From Caulobacter sp. 602-2 (GTDB lineage Bacteria > Pseudomonadota > Alphaproteobacteria > Caulobacterales > Caulobacteraceae): 64,000 nucleotides of DNA. The position numbers were made by a program, and so were the translations under genes. The stretch spans positions 682,001 to 746,000 of the forward strand of contig NZ_JAAKGT010000001.1 in NCBI RefSeq assembly GCF_011043625.1. The letters are read 5' to 3'. This document shows, in pieces, positions 10,799-19,044 of this stretch. Each line of letters begins with the position of its first letter. Position 1 is the first letter of the stretch. The notes below the pieces were generated by a model, which did no database searches, was not told the DNA's origin, and worked only from the letters and a program-made list of their open reading frames with translations.

Positions 10799-11284
10799 AT
10801 GCAAGCCGCCACCATCGTCATCCGCCCCTACCGGGCCGACGATGCGCCCAGCATGGCCCGGCTCTACTATGACGCCGTCCGCGCGCTGGGCCCGCGCGGC
10901 TACTCGCCGGCCCAGGTGGCCGCCTGGGCGCCGCGGCCGCTCGACCCGATCGACGTCCTGAACCGCGCCGCCGACGGCCGCACGACCCTGGTCGCGGCCG
11001 ATGCGGACGACCAGGCCGTCGCCTATGTCGACCTCGAGGCCGACGGCCACATCGACCACCTCTATTGCCATCCCAACTTCGCCGGCTGGGGCGTTGCCTC
11101 GCGCCTTCTGGAGGCGGTGATCGAGCGGGCTGTCGAGACCGGGATCACGGCCCTCTACGTCGAAGCCAGCGAACTGGCCCGGCCGGTGTTCGAGCGCCAT
11201 GGCTTCACCGTGACCAGGCGGCGCGACTTCGAGGTTCGGGGCGTTCCGATCCACAACTACGCCATGCGGCGCGAACTGGCCTGA
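10799..11284 (+). CDS. GNAT-family N-acetyltransferase
   Basis: A 161-residue acetyltransferase: N-terminal 'IVIRPYRADDAPSMARLYYDAV', then 'VAYVDLEADGHIDHLYCHPNFAGWGVASRLLEAV'. This is motif A with the acetyl-CoA pyrophosphate loop in a 'GWGVAS' variant of R/QxxGxG/A. 'FERHGFTVTRRRDFEVRGVPIHNYAM' is typical of the YafP/ElaA-like end. The substrate cannot be told. It lies 11 bp after the amidohydrolase terminator, and the next gene starts 3 bp after its stop. Confidence 0.88.
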   Translation: MQAATIVIRPYRADDAPSMARLYYDAVRALGPRGYSPAQVAAWAPRPLDPIDVLNRAADGRTTLVAADADDQAVAYVDLEADGHIDHLYCHPNFAGWGVASRLLEAVIERAVETGITALYVEASELARPVFERHGFTVTRRRDFEVRGVPIHNYAMRRELA

Positions 11285-11287
11285 ACC

Positions 11288-11938
11288 GTGCCGGTTTTTG
11301 TTCACCTGACCCGCCACGACAACGTCGCCGCCATTCGGCGCGGCGGCATAGCGCCCGGAAAGCTGACCAGGCAGGTCTACGCCATGCCGGTGACCCGCAA
11401 CTTCCAGATCTCGCACCAATGGCTGCGCGAACTGCGTGGCGGGGCGGGCGGCACGATGGTCGCCGTCTATTTCCGGGTCCCCGACGACGAAGCCGTCGAG
11501 ATCGGCCACTATGGCAGCCCCCGGCAGCGGATGACGGCCGCCCAGGCCGTGGCGATCATGCTGGCGGCGGAAACCGTCGATCCGACCGCGGCCCGCGCGG
11601 CCGACGACCGGTCGAGGGCCGTGAGGGCCGGCAAGCGCCTGCCCAGCTCTCCCGAGGGCTTCGAAGTGCTGCTCTCGCGCCGCATCCAGCCCTCGGAAAT
11701 CCTGCGGGTGAAGGTTCCGCCGCAAGTCGTGGGCTGGCGCCGCCGCCCCGGGTCCAATGGCGCGCCGCCTTGCTTCTGCATCTGCTGCGAGCGCGGCCGA
11801 CCAGGCGTCGGCAAGCTGCTGCGTACGGTCGAGGAGGCCGAGGCCAAGGGGCGCCCCGTCAAGGCGACGGTCTTCGGCCGCGACGAGCGCTCTTTCGCGC
11901 GGGTGGAACGCCTGAAAGCCGAGCGGACAAAGGACTGA
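11288..11938 (+). CDS. Unrecognised 216-aa protein with ART-like N-terminus and Cys cluster
   Basis: A 216-residue soluble protein on a GTG start three bases after the acetyltransferase stop. I do not recognise it firmly. The N-terminus 'VFVHLTRHDNVAAIRRGGI' resembles the opening 'H-x-T-x-x-x-N-h-x-x-I-x-x-x-G-I' of DarT/DUF4433 and other ADP-ribosyltransferase-like folds. That is only a motif-level similarity. The C-terminal part holds a compact cluster 'PPCFCICCERG' (CxCxxCC), which could bind zinc. A middle segment rich in Ala/Arg ('AAETVDPTAARAADD') separates them, followed by 'RRIQPSEILRVKVPP'. No signal peptide or membrane segment. Co-transcription with the GNAT gene is likely. Confidence 0.6.
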   Translation: MPVFVHLTRHDNVAAIRRGGIAPGKLTRQVYAMPVTRNFQISHQWLRELRGGAGGTMVAVYFRVPDDEAVEIGHYGSPRQRMTAAQAVAIMLAAETVDPTAARAADDRSRAVRAGKRLPSSPEGFEVLLSRRIQPSEILRVKVPPQVVGWRRRPGSNGAPPCFCICCERGRPGVGKLLRTVEEAEAKGRPVKATVFGRDERSFARVERLKAERTKD

Positions 11939-11952
11939 GCGCCTCGCCCTTT

Positions 11953-11968
11953 CTAGACCAAGGTCTAG
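11953..11968. promoter_or_regulatory. Inverted repeat, possible operator
   Basis: CTAGACCAAGGTCTAG: two 7-bp arms around AA, in the 165-bp gap between the 216-aa protein and the next plus-strand gene. No T-tract follows, so it does not look like a terminator. CTAG is generally scarce in high-G+C genomes, which makes a paired occurrence notable. The function is unproven. Confidence 0.35.
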
Positions 11969-12103
11969 CCGCCCCCTCCCCATGCCTTCGCGCGGCAAAC
12001 CCATGGATGGATACCGCCGCGACGTCTCCGCGCCGACAGTCATCGCGTCGCCCGGCGGGCTCATTCAGAGCCTCGGGCAAGCTTTCCACGACTGGAGACG
12101 GCA

Positions 12104-12664
12104 ATGTCGGACATCATCATCACGGACAAGCAACTGTCGGCCTCGGCCTATACGGCGGTCATCAACGCGCCGATCGAGACGATCGACATCGCCGAGTGGC
12201 TGTTCAGCCTGCCCGAGGCCGAATACCAGCGCTGCTGCGCGCCCGACCACATCTCGGCCGGGGCCACCTTCACCGACGACGGCCGGCGCATGTCGATCAA
12301 TGTCGAGATGATCGGCCAGACCCTGATGGTGCAGCACTACGTGGCCGAGATCGCCACCCCGACCCTGTGCAAGATGGTGTCGACCTCTGACGCCTTCACC
12401 CCGAACGGCCGTACGCGCGTGCAGGTGATCTGGACCCTCAGCGCCAAGAAGATCGACGAGGCGACCTGCGAGTACACCAACAGCGTGGTCGCCCACCCGA
12501 CGCGGGCCTTCCTCGACTTCATCGACAAGCACGGCATGCCGTTCGCGGACGCCGCCGACGCCCGCCAGCGGGACGGCGGCGACCACAACAGCCGCGAGAC
12601 GCCGCTGTTCGCCGCCAGCATCGAGCGCCGCGCCCTGGCCCGCATCGCGGCCAAGGCCGCTTGA
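12104..12664 (+). CDS. Conserved hypothetical protein, possible SRPBCC-like fold
   Basis: A 186-residue cytoplasmic protein starting 'MSDIIITDKQLSASAYTAVINAPIETIDIAEWLF'. The pattern of an early strand with 'INAPIETIDIAEWLF', mid strands ('MSINVEMIGQTLMVQHYVAEI', 'VQVIWTLSAKKIDEATCEYTNSVV') and a long C-terminal helix resembles the ligand-binding START/SRPBCC superfamily. No catalytic motif is visible and the ligand is unknown. A GGAGACGGCA ribosome binding region precedes the ATG. It ends in a convergent intergenic repeat facing the M23 peptidase gene. Confidence 0.55.
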   Translation: MSDIIITDKQLSASAYTAVINAPIETIDIAEWLFSLPEAEYQRCCAPDHISAGATFTDDGRRMSINVEMIGQTLMVQHYVAEIATPTLCKMVSTSDAFTPNGRTRVQVIWTLSAKKIDEATCEYTNSVVAHPTRAFLDFIDKHGMPFADAADARQRDGGDHNSRETPLFAASIERRALARIAAKAA

Positions 12665-12696
12665 GGCGGACATTCAAACCCGGTGCGTGATCCTCG

Positions 12697-12773
12697 TCCT
12701 TCGACAAGCTCAGGATGAGGATCATTGACAGGCTCGGGAAGTAGAGAAGCCTCATCCTGAGCCTGTCGAAGGA
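12697..12773. repeat. Intergenic inverted repeat, 24-bp arms
   Basis: The arm beginning TCCTTCGACAAGCTCAGG (12697-12720) is mirrored by an arm ending CCTGTCGAAGGA (12750-12773). They differ at one position around a 29-base loop. This belongs to the well-known dispersed alphaproteobacterial palindromes of the type 'CTCATCCTGAGC...GTCGAAGGA'. It lies between two convergent genes and may act as a bidirectional terminator. Confidence 0.85.
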
Positions 12774-12791
12774 CGCGGGAAACCGCGGCGC

Positions 12792-14090
12792 CTATGGCCA
12801 GACGTTGTTGGACGTCACGCTGTCGCCGCCCGTCGGGACCTGGCAGTCGTTGAAGCTGATGGCCACCGACTGGCCCCAGTTGGCGGAATCCGCCTGCACC
12901 TGGAAGTGAAGGTGCGGTCCGGAGGTGCGCCCGGTATTGCCCGAGGTGGCGATCGGCTGGCCGCGCTGGACGACGTCCCCGACATTCACCAGCACGCCGT
13001 TCTGCTGGATGTGGAAGTACCAGCTGGTGAAGCCGCCCGGATGGCGGATGCGCACGGCGTTGCCCCAGTTCTGCAGGCTGCCGCCCGGGAACGGCGTGTT
13101 GCTGGGCGTGGTCGGGGCGTTGGGGTTGTAGGTCGTGCTCTGGCTTTCCTGCAGCCACTCGACCGTGCCGCCGCGCACCGCGCGGATCTGGGTTCCGACC
13201 GGCATCGAGAAGTCGAAGGCGAAGGCCTGGCTGCCGTTGTGCGACCCGCCGGCGTTGTTGTTGCCCTGGCCGACATTGCGGGTGTCGCCCGCCTTCCAGG
13301 GATAGCGGTAGGCGCCGACGGCGTCGGCCTGCTGCTCGATGAACTCCATGCGCAGGCCGCGGCTGAAATAGGCCGCGTCCTCGGTCTTGAAGTCGACCGT
13401 GCAGCGGCGGTGGCTCCACCACTGGGTTCCCGCGCCGGGCCGCCAGACGGCGGCGTAGGCGTCGCCGTCGACCGACAGCGCCGCCAGCCGCAGGCCCTGG
13501 TTGAAATAGGTCTGGTCCTGCGCCTCGGCCTGGGCGCCGGTCATTCCCGAACGCCACCATTGGGCCCCGGACCCCGGCCGCCAGACGGCGGTGTAGCGCC
13601 CGCCGTCGACCTCCAGCAGCGTGATGCGCAGGCCGTTGTCGAAGTGCGTCTGGTCCTGGGCCTTCATCTGGTCGACCGTCATGCCGGTGCGCCACCACTG
13701 GGCGCCCGTGCCCGGCCGCCAGACCGCGGTGAACCGGCCGCCGTCCAGCTCCAGGGCGGCAAGGCGAAGGCCCTGGTTGAAGTAGGTGGTGTCCTGGGCC
13801 TTCAGCTCGTCCAGCGTCATTCCCGAACGCCACCACTGGGTTCCCGTCCCCGGCCGCCAGACCGCCGCGAACCGTCCGTCCCTGACCGACAGCGAATGGA
13901 TGCGCAGGCCGTTGTCGAAGTGGGTTTTGTCCTGGGCCTTGAACTGGTCGAGGCTCATGCCCGAGCGCCACCACTGGGCTCCGCTGCCGGGCCGCCAGGC
14001 GGCCGCATAGCCGGTGTCGGCCAACGCCAGACCGGGCGCGGCCATGGCAACCAGGCCGGCGCAGATCGCCGGCGCGAGGATCGCACGCAT
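12792..14090 (-). CDS. Secreted M23 metallopeptidase with five tandem repeats
   Basis: A 432-residue exported protein with signal peptide 'MRAILAPAICAGLVAMAAPGLALA'. Residues about 27-245 hold five tandem units of about 45 residues, each with the core 'AVWRPGxGxQWWRSGMxxxx' followed by 'AQDxTYFNxGLRLxxLxV'. This looks like the bacterial tandem repeat domain (BTRD1). The fifth unit is degenerate. A C-terminal M23/LytM domain follows, with 'NGSQAFAFDFSMPVGTQIRA' (first zinc ligands), 'RIRHPGGFTSWYFHIQ' and the HxH of 'SGPHLHFQV'. It is probably a periplasmic or secreted endopeptidase acting on peptidoglycan or proteins. The ATG at 14090 has GGAGG five bases upstream. Confidence 0.9.
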   Translation of the reverse strand: MRAILAPAICAGLVAMAAPGLALADTGYAAAWRPGSGAQWWRSGMSLDQFKAQDKTHFDNGLRIHSLSVRDGRFAAVWRPGTGTQWWRSGMTLDELKAQDTTYFNQGLRLAALELDGGRFTAVWRPGTGAQWWRTGMTVDQMKAQDQTHFDNGLRITLLEVDGGRYTAVWRPGSGAQWWRSGMTGAQAEAQDQTYFNQGLRLAALSVDGDAYAAVWRPGAGTQWWSHRRCTVDFKTEDAAYFSRGLRMEFIEQQADAVGAYRYPWKAGDTRNVGQGNNNAGGSHNGSQAFAFDFSMPVGTQIRAVRGGTVEWLQESQSTTYNPNAPTTPSNTPFPGGSLQNWGNAVRIRHPGGFTSWYFHIQQNGVLVNVGDVVQRGQPIATSGNTGRTSGPHLHFQVQADSANWGQSVAISFNDCQVPTGGDSVTSNNVWP

Positions 14091-14287
14091 CACATCCTCC
14101 CTTTCGGACGGCCTCGCGGGCGCGTCTGTCGAAATCCGGAAAAACGCTGGAAACATGCGCCGATCGTCAGCCAGCCGCCGAGCGTAGCGCCGCTGGAGCC
14201 TAGCCTTGTCGACCTCGCCCCGGAAGGGCGAACGGCCCCGCGCGGCGGATCCGCCGGCGGGGCCTGTCGGAGGACCGCCTGTCGCGG

Positions 14288-14674
14288 TCAGGTCGCCCAG
14301 GTGATCTTCACGATCGAGGGCCGGTCGCTGTTGTAGGAAACCGTGTGCTGCTCGCGACGGCTGGCGGTGATGGCCAGCTTGTAGGTGTCGCCGGTCTGGT
14401 CGGTGAAGGCCAGGTTGATGCTGCCCGAGAACATGCCCGACGGGCCCTGGGCGTCGACCTGCACCTGGTAGCTGTAGATGCCGGCGTTGGGCACCAGCTG
14501 GATGCCGTAGACCTTGCCTTCGCTGTTGCCGATGATGCACGAGCTGAGGTCGGTGCTGCCGTTGATCGCGACGGACGAGCCGACCGGCAGCAGGCCGTTG
14601 GCCGTTCCGCTGGTGTCGCCGCAGTCGGTGGTGGTGAACACGGCCGTCGTCGCCTGCACGGTCGTCGTCGTCAT
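14288..14674 (-). CDS. Hypothetical protein, 128 aa, Thr/Ser-rich
   Basis: A 128-residue protein starting 'MTTTTVQATTAVFTTTDCGD', with a GGGAG ribosome binding site eight bases upstream. It has no signal peptide. The sequence is rich in Thr, Ser and Gly, with alternating strand-like stretches ('KVYGIQLVPNAGIYSYQVQV', 'SINLAFTDQTGDTYKLAIT'), and ends 'RPSIVKITWAT', suggesting an all-beta fold. Two Cys residues (in 'DCGD' and 'SSCIIG') might pair. I do not recognise the family. It lies 197 bp upstream of the M23 peptidase gene on the same strand; whether they work together is unknown. Confidence 0.6.
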   Translation of the reverse strand: MTTTTVQATTAVFTTTDCGDTSGTANGLLPVGSSVAINGSTDLSSCIIGNSEGKVYGIQLVPNAGIYSYQVQVDAQGPSGMFSGSINLAFTDQTGDTYKLAITASRREQHTVSYNSDRPSIVKITWAT

Positions 14675-14889
14675 GACGCTTCTCCCTCTTCCGATGGACC
14701 GGCCGCCGCTCGGGCCGGTGGAGAGGAGCATCCGCTCAACCCCGAGCGATATCAACGAAAATACACGTGTAGATTGTCACATTCGTGCATACACACTGAA
14801 GCTGCAACCCGATCCACAAGCAGCGCTTTCCTTGGGGGCGAGCTCGGGTCATACGGGGCGAGACACCCGAATCGCCGCAAAATCATCCG

Positions 14890-16989
14890 ATGTCTTCCAA
14901 AGACCCCAACTCGCTGTTCTCGCTGTTCGACGACGACGCCCTGGCGCCGCCGAGCGCCCCGCCCCTGCCCGCCCGCGAACCGCATCCCGAGCCCAAGCCG
15001 CAGCCGCCGCCTCCCCCGCCGCCAGGCAAGGTCGAAGCCGCGCCCGCCCCGTCGTCGGGCGGCTACGACGCCAGCTCGATCGAGGTTCTGGAAGGCCTTG
15101 AGCCCGTGCGCATGCGTCCGGGCATGTACATCGGCGGCACCGACGAGCGGGCCCTGCACCACCTGTTCGCCGAAGTGCTCGACAACTCGATGGACGAAGC
15201 CGTCGCCGGCTTCGCCAAGTCGATCGAGGTCAAGCTCGACGCCGACGGCTACCTGTCGGTCAAGGACGACGGCCGCGGCATGCCCGTGGACCCTCACCCC
15301 AAGCATCCGGGCAAGAGCGCGCTGGAAGTGATCATGACCGTCCTGCACGCGGGCGGTAAGTTCAGCGGCAAGGCCTACGAGACCTCGGGCGGCCTGCACG
15401 GCGTGGGCGCCAGCGTCGTCAACGCCCTGTCGGAACTGGTCGAGGTGACGGTCTGGCGCGACGGCTTCGAGCACCGCCAGAGCTTCGCCCGCGGCAAGCC
15501 GCTGGGCCCGGTCGAGAAGATCCAGCCCAGCCGCAAGCGCGGCACCATGGTGCGCTTCAAGCCCGACGACCAGATCTTCGGCGAAGGCTGCGCCTTCAAG
15601 CCGGCGCGCCTGTACCGCATGGCCCGCTCGAAGGCCTATCTGTTCCGCGGCGTGCAGATCAAATGGTCCTGCGCCCAGGAGCGCATCCACGACCAGACGC
15701 CCGCCGAGGCGGTGTTCCACTTCCCCAACGGCCTGGCCGACTTCCTGGCCGAGCGCACCAAGGGCCTGGAGACCGTCACCCCGACCAGCTTCGCCGGCCG
15801 CATCGAGCGCGAGGGCGAGGCCGGCGCGGTCGAATGGGCCGTCACCTGGACCCCGCGAGGCTTCGGCGAGCATGACGGCTTCATGCAGTCGTACTGCAAC
15901 ACCGTGCCGACCCCGGAAGGCGGCACGCACGAAAGCGGCTTCCGCGCCGCCCTGACCCGCGGCCTGAAGGCCTATGCCGACCTCAAGGGCGAGAAGCGCG
16001 GCACGATCATCACCGCCGACGACGTGGTGGCCCAGGCCGGCGCGCTGATCTCGGTGTTCATCAAGAACCCCGAGTTCCAGGGCCAGACCAAGGAAAAGCT
16101 GTCGACGACCGAGGCTCAGCGCTTCGTCGAGAACGCCCTGCGCGACCCGTTCGACCACTGGCTGACCGGCAGCCCCAAGGCCGCCCAGGCGCTGCTGGAG
16201 TTCGTCATCGAGCGCGCCGAAGAGCGCCTCAAGCGCCGCAAGGACAAGGAAGTCAGCCGCGCCAGCGCGACCCGCAAGCTGCGCCTGCCGGGCAAGCTGG
16301 CCGACTGCGCCGGCGGCGCGGTCGACGGCGCGGAACTGTTTATCGTCGAAGGCGACTCGGCCGGCGGATCGGCCAAGCAGGCCCGCAACCGCAAGAACCA
16401 GGCGATCCTGCCCCTGCGCGGCAAGATCCTGAACGTGGCCTCGGCCTCGGGCGAGAAGTTCACGGCCAACAAGGAACTGTCGGACCTGATGCTGGCCCTG
16501 GGGGCCCAGGGCGGCAACAAGTACCGTGAAGAGGATCTGCGCTACGAGCGGATCATCATCATGACCGACGCCGACGTCGACGGCGCCCACATCGCCTCGC
16601 TGCTGATCACCTTCTTCTACCGGACCATGCCGGACCTGATCCGCGCGGGCCGCCTCTATCTGGCCCTGCCGCCGCTCTATCGCCTGAGCCACGGCGGCAA
16701 GACCGAGTACGCGCGCGACGACGCCCACAAGGACGAGCTCCTGGCCACGATGTTCAAGGGCAAGAAGCCCGAGATCGGCCGCTTCAAGGGCCTGGGCGAG
16801 ATGATGGCCTCGCAACTGAAGGAAACCACCATGGACCCGGCGGTCCGCACCCTGGCGCGCGTGACCCTGCCGCGCCACGAGGAGAGCGTCGAGGATCTGG
16901 TCGAGACCCTGATGGGCCGCAAGCCCGAACTGCGCTTCAAGTTCATCCAGGACAACGCGGCCTTCGCGGCGGACGACCTGGATCTGTGA
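14890..16989 (+). CDS. parE: DNA topoisomerase IV subunit B (ParE)
   Basis: A 699-residue type IIA topoisomerase ATPase subunit, which decatenates replicated chromosomes with ParC. The GHKL ATPase has 'LHHLFAEVLDNSMDEA' (Asn99 region), 'DDGRGMPVDPHPKH' and 'TSGGLHGVGASVVNALS'. The TOPRIM domain has 'FIVEGDSAGGSAKQ' (Glu487) and 'MTDADVDGAHIASLL' (Asp560, Asp562). The C-terminus 'GRFKGLGEMMASQLKETTMDP' is diagnostic. 'PHPKHPGKSALEVIMTVLHAGGKF' is the ParE-type variant rather than GyrB. The first 58 residues are a Pro-rich low-complexity extension (seven Pro in a row) ahead of the ATPase. It is a single gene ending in repeat DNA convergent with recN. Confidence 0.96.
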   Translation: MSSKDPNSLFSLFDDDALAPPSAPPLPAREPHPEPKPQPPPPPPPGKVEAAPAPSSGGYDASSIEVLEGLEPVRMRPGMYIGGTDERALHHLFAEVLDNSMDEAVAGFAKSIEVKLDADGYLSVKDDGRGMPVDPHPKHPGKSALEVIMTVLHAGGKFSGKAYETSGGLHGVGASVVNALSELVEVTVWRDGFEHRQSFARGKPLGPVEKIQPSRKRGTMVRFKPDDQIFGEGCAFKPARLYRMARSKAYLFRGVQIKWSCAQERIHDQTPAEAVFHFPNGLADFLAERTKGLETVTPTSFAGRIEREGEAGAVEWAVTWTPRGFGEHDGFMQSYCNTVPTPEGGTHESGFRAALTRGLKAYADLKGEKRGTIITADDVVAQAGALISVFIKNPEFQGQTKEKLSTTEAQRFVENALRDPFDHWLTGSPKAAQALLEFVIERAEERLKRRKDKEVSRASATRKLRLPGKLADCAGGAVDGAELFIVEGDSAGGSAKQARNRKNQAILPLRGKILNVASASGEKFTANKELSDLMLALGAQGGNKYREEDLRYERIIIMTDADVDGAHIASLLITFFYRTMPDLIRAGRLYLALPPLYRLSHGGKTEYARDDAHKDELLATMFKGKKPEIGRFKGLGEMMASQLKETTMDPAVRTLARVTLPRHEESVEDLVETLMGRKPELRFKFIQDNAAFAADDLDL

Positions 16990-16997
16990 TCACAGGA

Positions 16998-17212
16998 ACC
17001 TCCCCCTATGGGGGAGGTGATCGCGAAGCGATCGGTGGGGGGCGTGGCTGCGAGACAAGCCCGTTCGGCGGAAGCTGAAAACCTCCCCCCACCGGCCTTC
17101 GGCCGCCTCCCCCACAGGGGGAGGTTCCCCCTCAGTCGCTTTGCGACAGCTCCCCCAGAGGGGGAGCATCTTGATCTGCTGACTTGCTAGATCCTCCCAT
17201 TCTGGGGGAGGA
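16998..17212. repeat. Composite palindromic repeat array between parE and recN
   Basis: 16998-17125 is one composite unit. A CCTCCCCCTATGGGGGAGG palindrome is followed by hairpin GATCGCGAAGCGATC and GGTGGGGGG, then a variable centre. The far arm has CCGGCCTTCGGCCG and CCTCCCCCACAGGGGGAGG. Two further shorter palindromes follow, AGCTCCCCCAGAGGGGGAGC (17149-17168) and CCTCCCATTCTGGGGGAGG (17193-17211). The 128-bp unit occurs again in inverse orientation at 54039-54167. It fills the convergent parE/recN gap and may serve as terminator for both. Confidence 0.88.
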
Positions 17213-17231
17213 GGGCCGGAGGGGGTCGGCG

Positions 17232-18929
17232 TCAGCCGATCAACGCCCGCGCGGCCGCGCGCGCGGCCTCGGTGACTTCGGCGCCCGACAGCATGCGCGC
17301 GATCTCTTCCTCGCGCTCGGCCGGCGACAGGGGTTCGACCCTTGTGCGGGTCGAGGTGTCGTCGCCGGACTTGGCGATGCGCCAGTGGGCGTCGCCGCGC
17401 GCGGCGACCTGGGCCGAGTGGGTCACGACCAGCACCTGGGCGTTGGACGCCAGGCGTTTCAGGCGCAGGCCGACGGCGTCGGCCACGGCCCCGCCGACGC
17501 CCTGGTCGACCTCGTCGAAGATCATCAGCGGCTGGGGACCGCCGCCCTTCCCCGCCAGCGCCGCCTTCAGCGCCAGGGCGAAGCGGGCCAGTTCGCCGCC
17601 CGAAGCGATGGCCTCCATCGGACCGAACGGCGCGCCGGGATTGGTCGAGATCTCGAAGGCGATCCGGTCGAGCCCGGACGGGCCGGCCTTGTCTTCGTCC
17701 AGCGGCTCCAGCGCGACGCGGAAGCGGGCCTTTTCCAGCTTCAGCGGGCCAAGCTCGGCCTCGACGGCCTTGGCCAGGCGGTCACCGGCGGCGCGGCGCT
17801 CGGCCGACAGGGCCTGGGCGGCATACAGATAGGCCTCGCGGGCCTCGGCGGCGTCGGCCTCCGCGGCGACCAGGGCCTCGGCCGAGGTCTCGACGGCTTG
17901 AAGGCGCGCGGCGAAATCGGCGCGGACGGCCGGCAGGTCCTCGACCAGCACGTTCAGCTTGCGGGCCATGCCGCGCAGGGCGAACAGGCGCTCCTCGGCC
18001 TTTTCCAGGCGATCGGGCTCGAACTCGAAGCTTTCGGCGGCCATGTCGATGGCGGCGCTGGCCTCCTGGGCCTCGACGAGGGCGCGATCGACGGCCTCGC
18101 AGGCGGCGGCCAGGCGGGTCATGGCCGGACCGTCGGCGGGCGCGCCGGCGTTGGCGGCGCGGTCGCGGGCGCGTTCCAGCGCGCGGAAGGCCTGGGCCAG
18201 CTTGCCCGACAGGTTGTCGCCGCCCAGGGCGTCCTGGGCCGAGGCGATGTCGGCCAGGGCCTTCTCGGCCGAGCCGAGCAGCGCCCGTTCCTCGGCCAGG
18301 GCCGCCTCCTCGCCCTCGCGCGGGTCGAGCCGGTCGAGCTCGGACAGGCGCAGGGTCAGTTCCTCGGTCTCGGCCGCGGCGCGATCGGACAGCGCCTTCA
18401 GCTCGGCCGCCTTCTCGCGGGCGGCGCGCCAGCCGCTCCAGCCCTGAGCGACAGCGCCGACGCTGACCTGGCCGTAGGCGTCCAGCAGCGTGCGGTGGGT
18501 GCGCGGATCAAGCAGGCCGACCGTCTCGTGCTGGCCATGCACCTCGAGCAGCAGGCCGCCCAGGTCCTTGAGCACGCCGACGCTGGTGGCCTGGTCGTTG
18601 ACGAAGGCCCGGCTGCGGCCGTCGGGCGACAGCTGGCGACGCAGGACGAGGTCCTCGTCACGGGCGTAGTCCAGGCCCTTGTCGTCGAGATAGGCGAAGG
18701 CCGGATGGTCGGGCGCCAGGGCGAAGATGGCCGTGGCGCTGGCGTGGCCGGCGGCCCCGCGACGCACCAAGCCCGCATCAGCGCGGGCGCCGGTGGCTAG
18801 GCCCAGGGCGTCGAGAATGATCGACTTGCCCGCCCCGGTCTCGCCGGTGAGCGCGGTCAGGCCCGGCCCGATGGCCAGGTCGAGGCTCTCGATGAGCACC
18901 ACGTCGCGGATGGAGAGACCGATCAGCAT
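17232..18929 (-). CDS. recN: DNA repair protein RecN
   Basis: A 565-residue SMC-like ATPase for double-strand break repair. Walker A 'GETGAGKS' is at residues 29-36. The ABC signature region 'ASGGELARFALALKAAL' and Walker B 'LMIFDEVDQGVGG' lie in the C-terminal third, and 'VLVVTHSAQVAARGD' holds the switch His. The middle (about 150-400) is Ala/Glu/Arg-rich coiled coil, as in all RecN. Start 18929 (MLIGLSIRDVVLIESL) is the family start; the frame extends upstream by 21 codons without support. It lies downstream of bamD, separated by a terminator, so it needs its own promoter. Confidence 0.95.
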   Translation of the reverse strand: MLIGLSIRDVVLIESLDLAIGPGLTALTGETGAGKSIILDALGLATGARADAGLVRRGAAGHASATAIFALAPDHPAFAYLDDKGLDYARDEDLVLRRQLSPDGRSRAFVNDQATSVGVLKDLGGLLLEVHGQHETVGLLDPRTHRTLLDAYGQVSVGAVAQGWSGWRAAREKAAELKALSDRAAAETEELTLRLSELDRLDPREGEEAALAEERALLGSAEKALADIASAQDALGGDNLSGKLAQAFRALERARDRAANAGAPADGPAMTRLAAACEAVDRALVEAQEASAAIDMAAESFEFEPDRLEKAEERLFALRGMARKLNVLVEDLPAVRADFAARLQAVETSAEALVAAEADAAEAREAYLYAAQALSAERRAAGDRLAKAVEAELGPLKLEKARFRVALEPLDEDKAGPSGLDRIAFEISTNPGAPFGPMEAIASGGELARFALALKAALAGKGGGPQPLMIFDEVDQGVGGAVADAVGLRLKRLASNAQVLVVTHSAQVAARGDAHWRIAKSGDDTSTRTRVEPLSPAEREEEIARMLSGAEVTEAARAAARALIG

Positions 18930-18990
18930 GGCCGGAAGGATCACCGGGAATCGGGCTTTTTCAAAGGGGAAGCCGCAGCCGATTGAGAAC

Positions 18991-19023
18991 AAAAGAAAAA
19001 CGGGCCGTTTTGCAACGGCCCGT
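18991..19023 (-). terminator. Intrinsic terminator of bamD
   Basis: On the minus strand: stem ACGGGCCGTT / AACGGCCCGT (19000-19009 with 19014-19023), four-base loop, then TTTTTCTTTT. It starts 21 bases after the bamD stop. Confidence 0.9.
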
Positions 19024-19044
19024 CTTTGCTTGGATCTCCGGGAC

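Noticed and set aside
18987..19001. GAAC-N7-AAAC as a LexA box for recN
   Set aside because: One mismatch in a half-site, and the A-rich spacer is the T-tract of the bamD terminator. Possible, but not supported enough.
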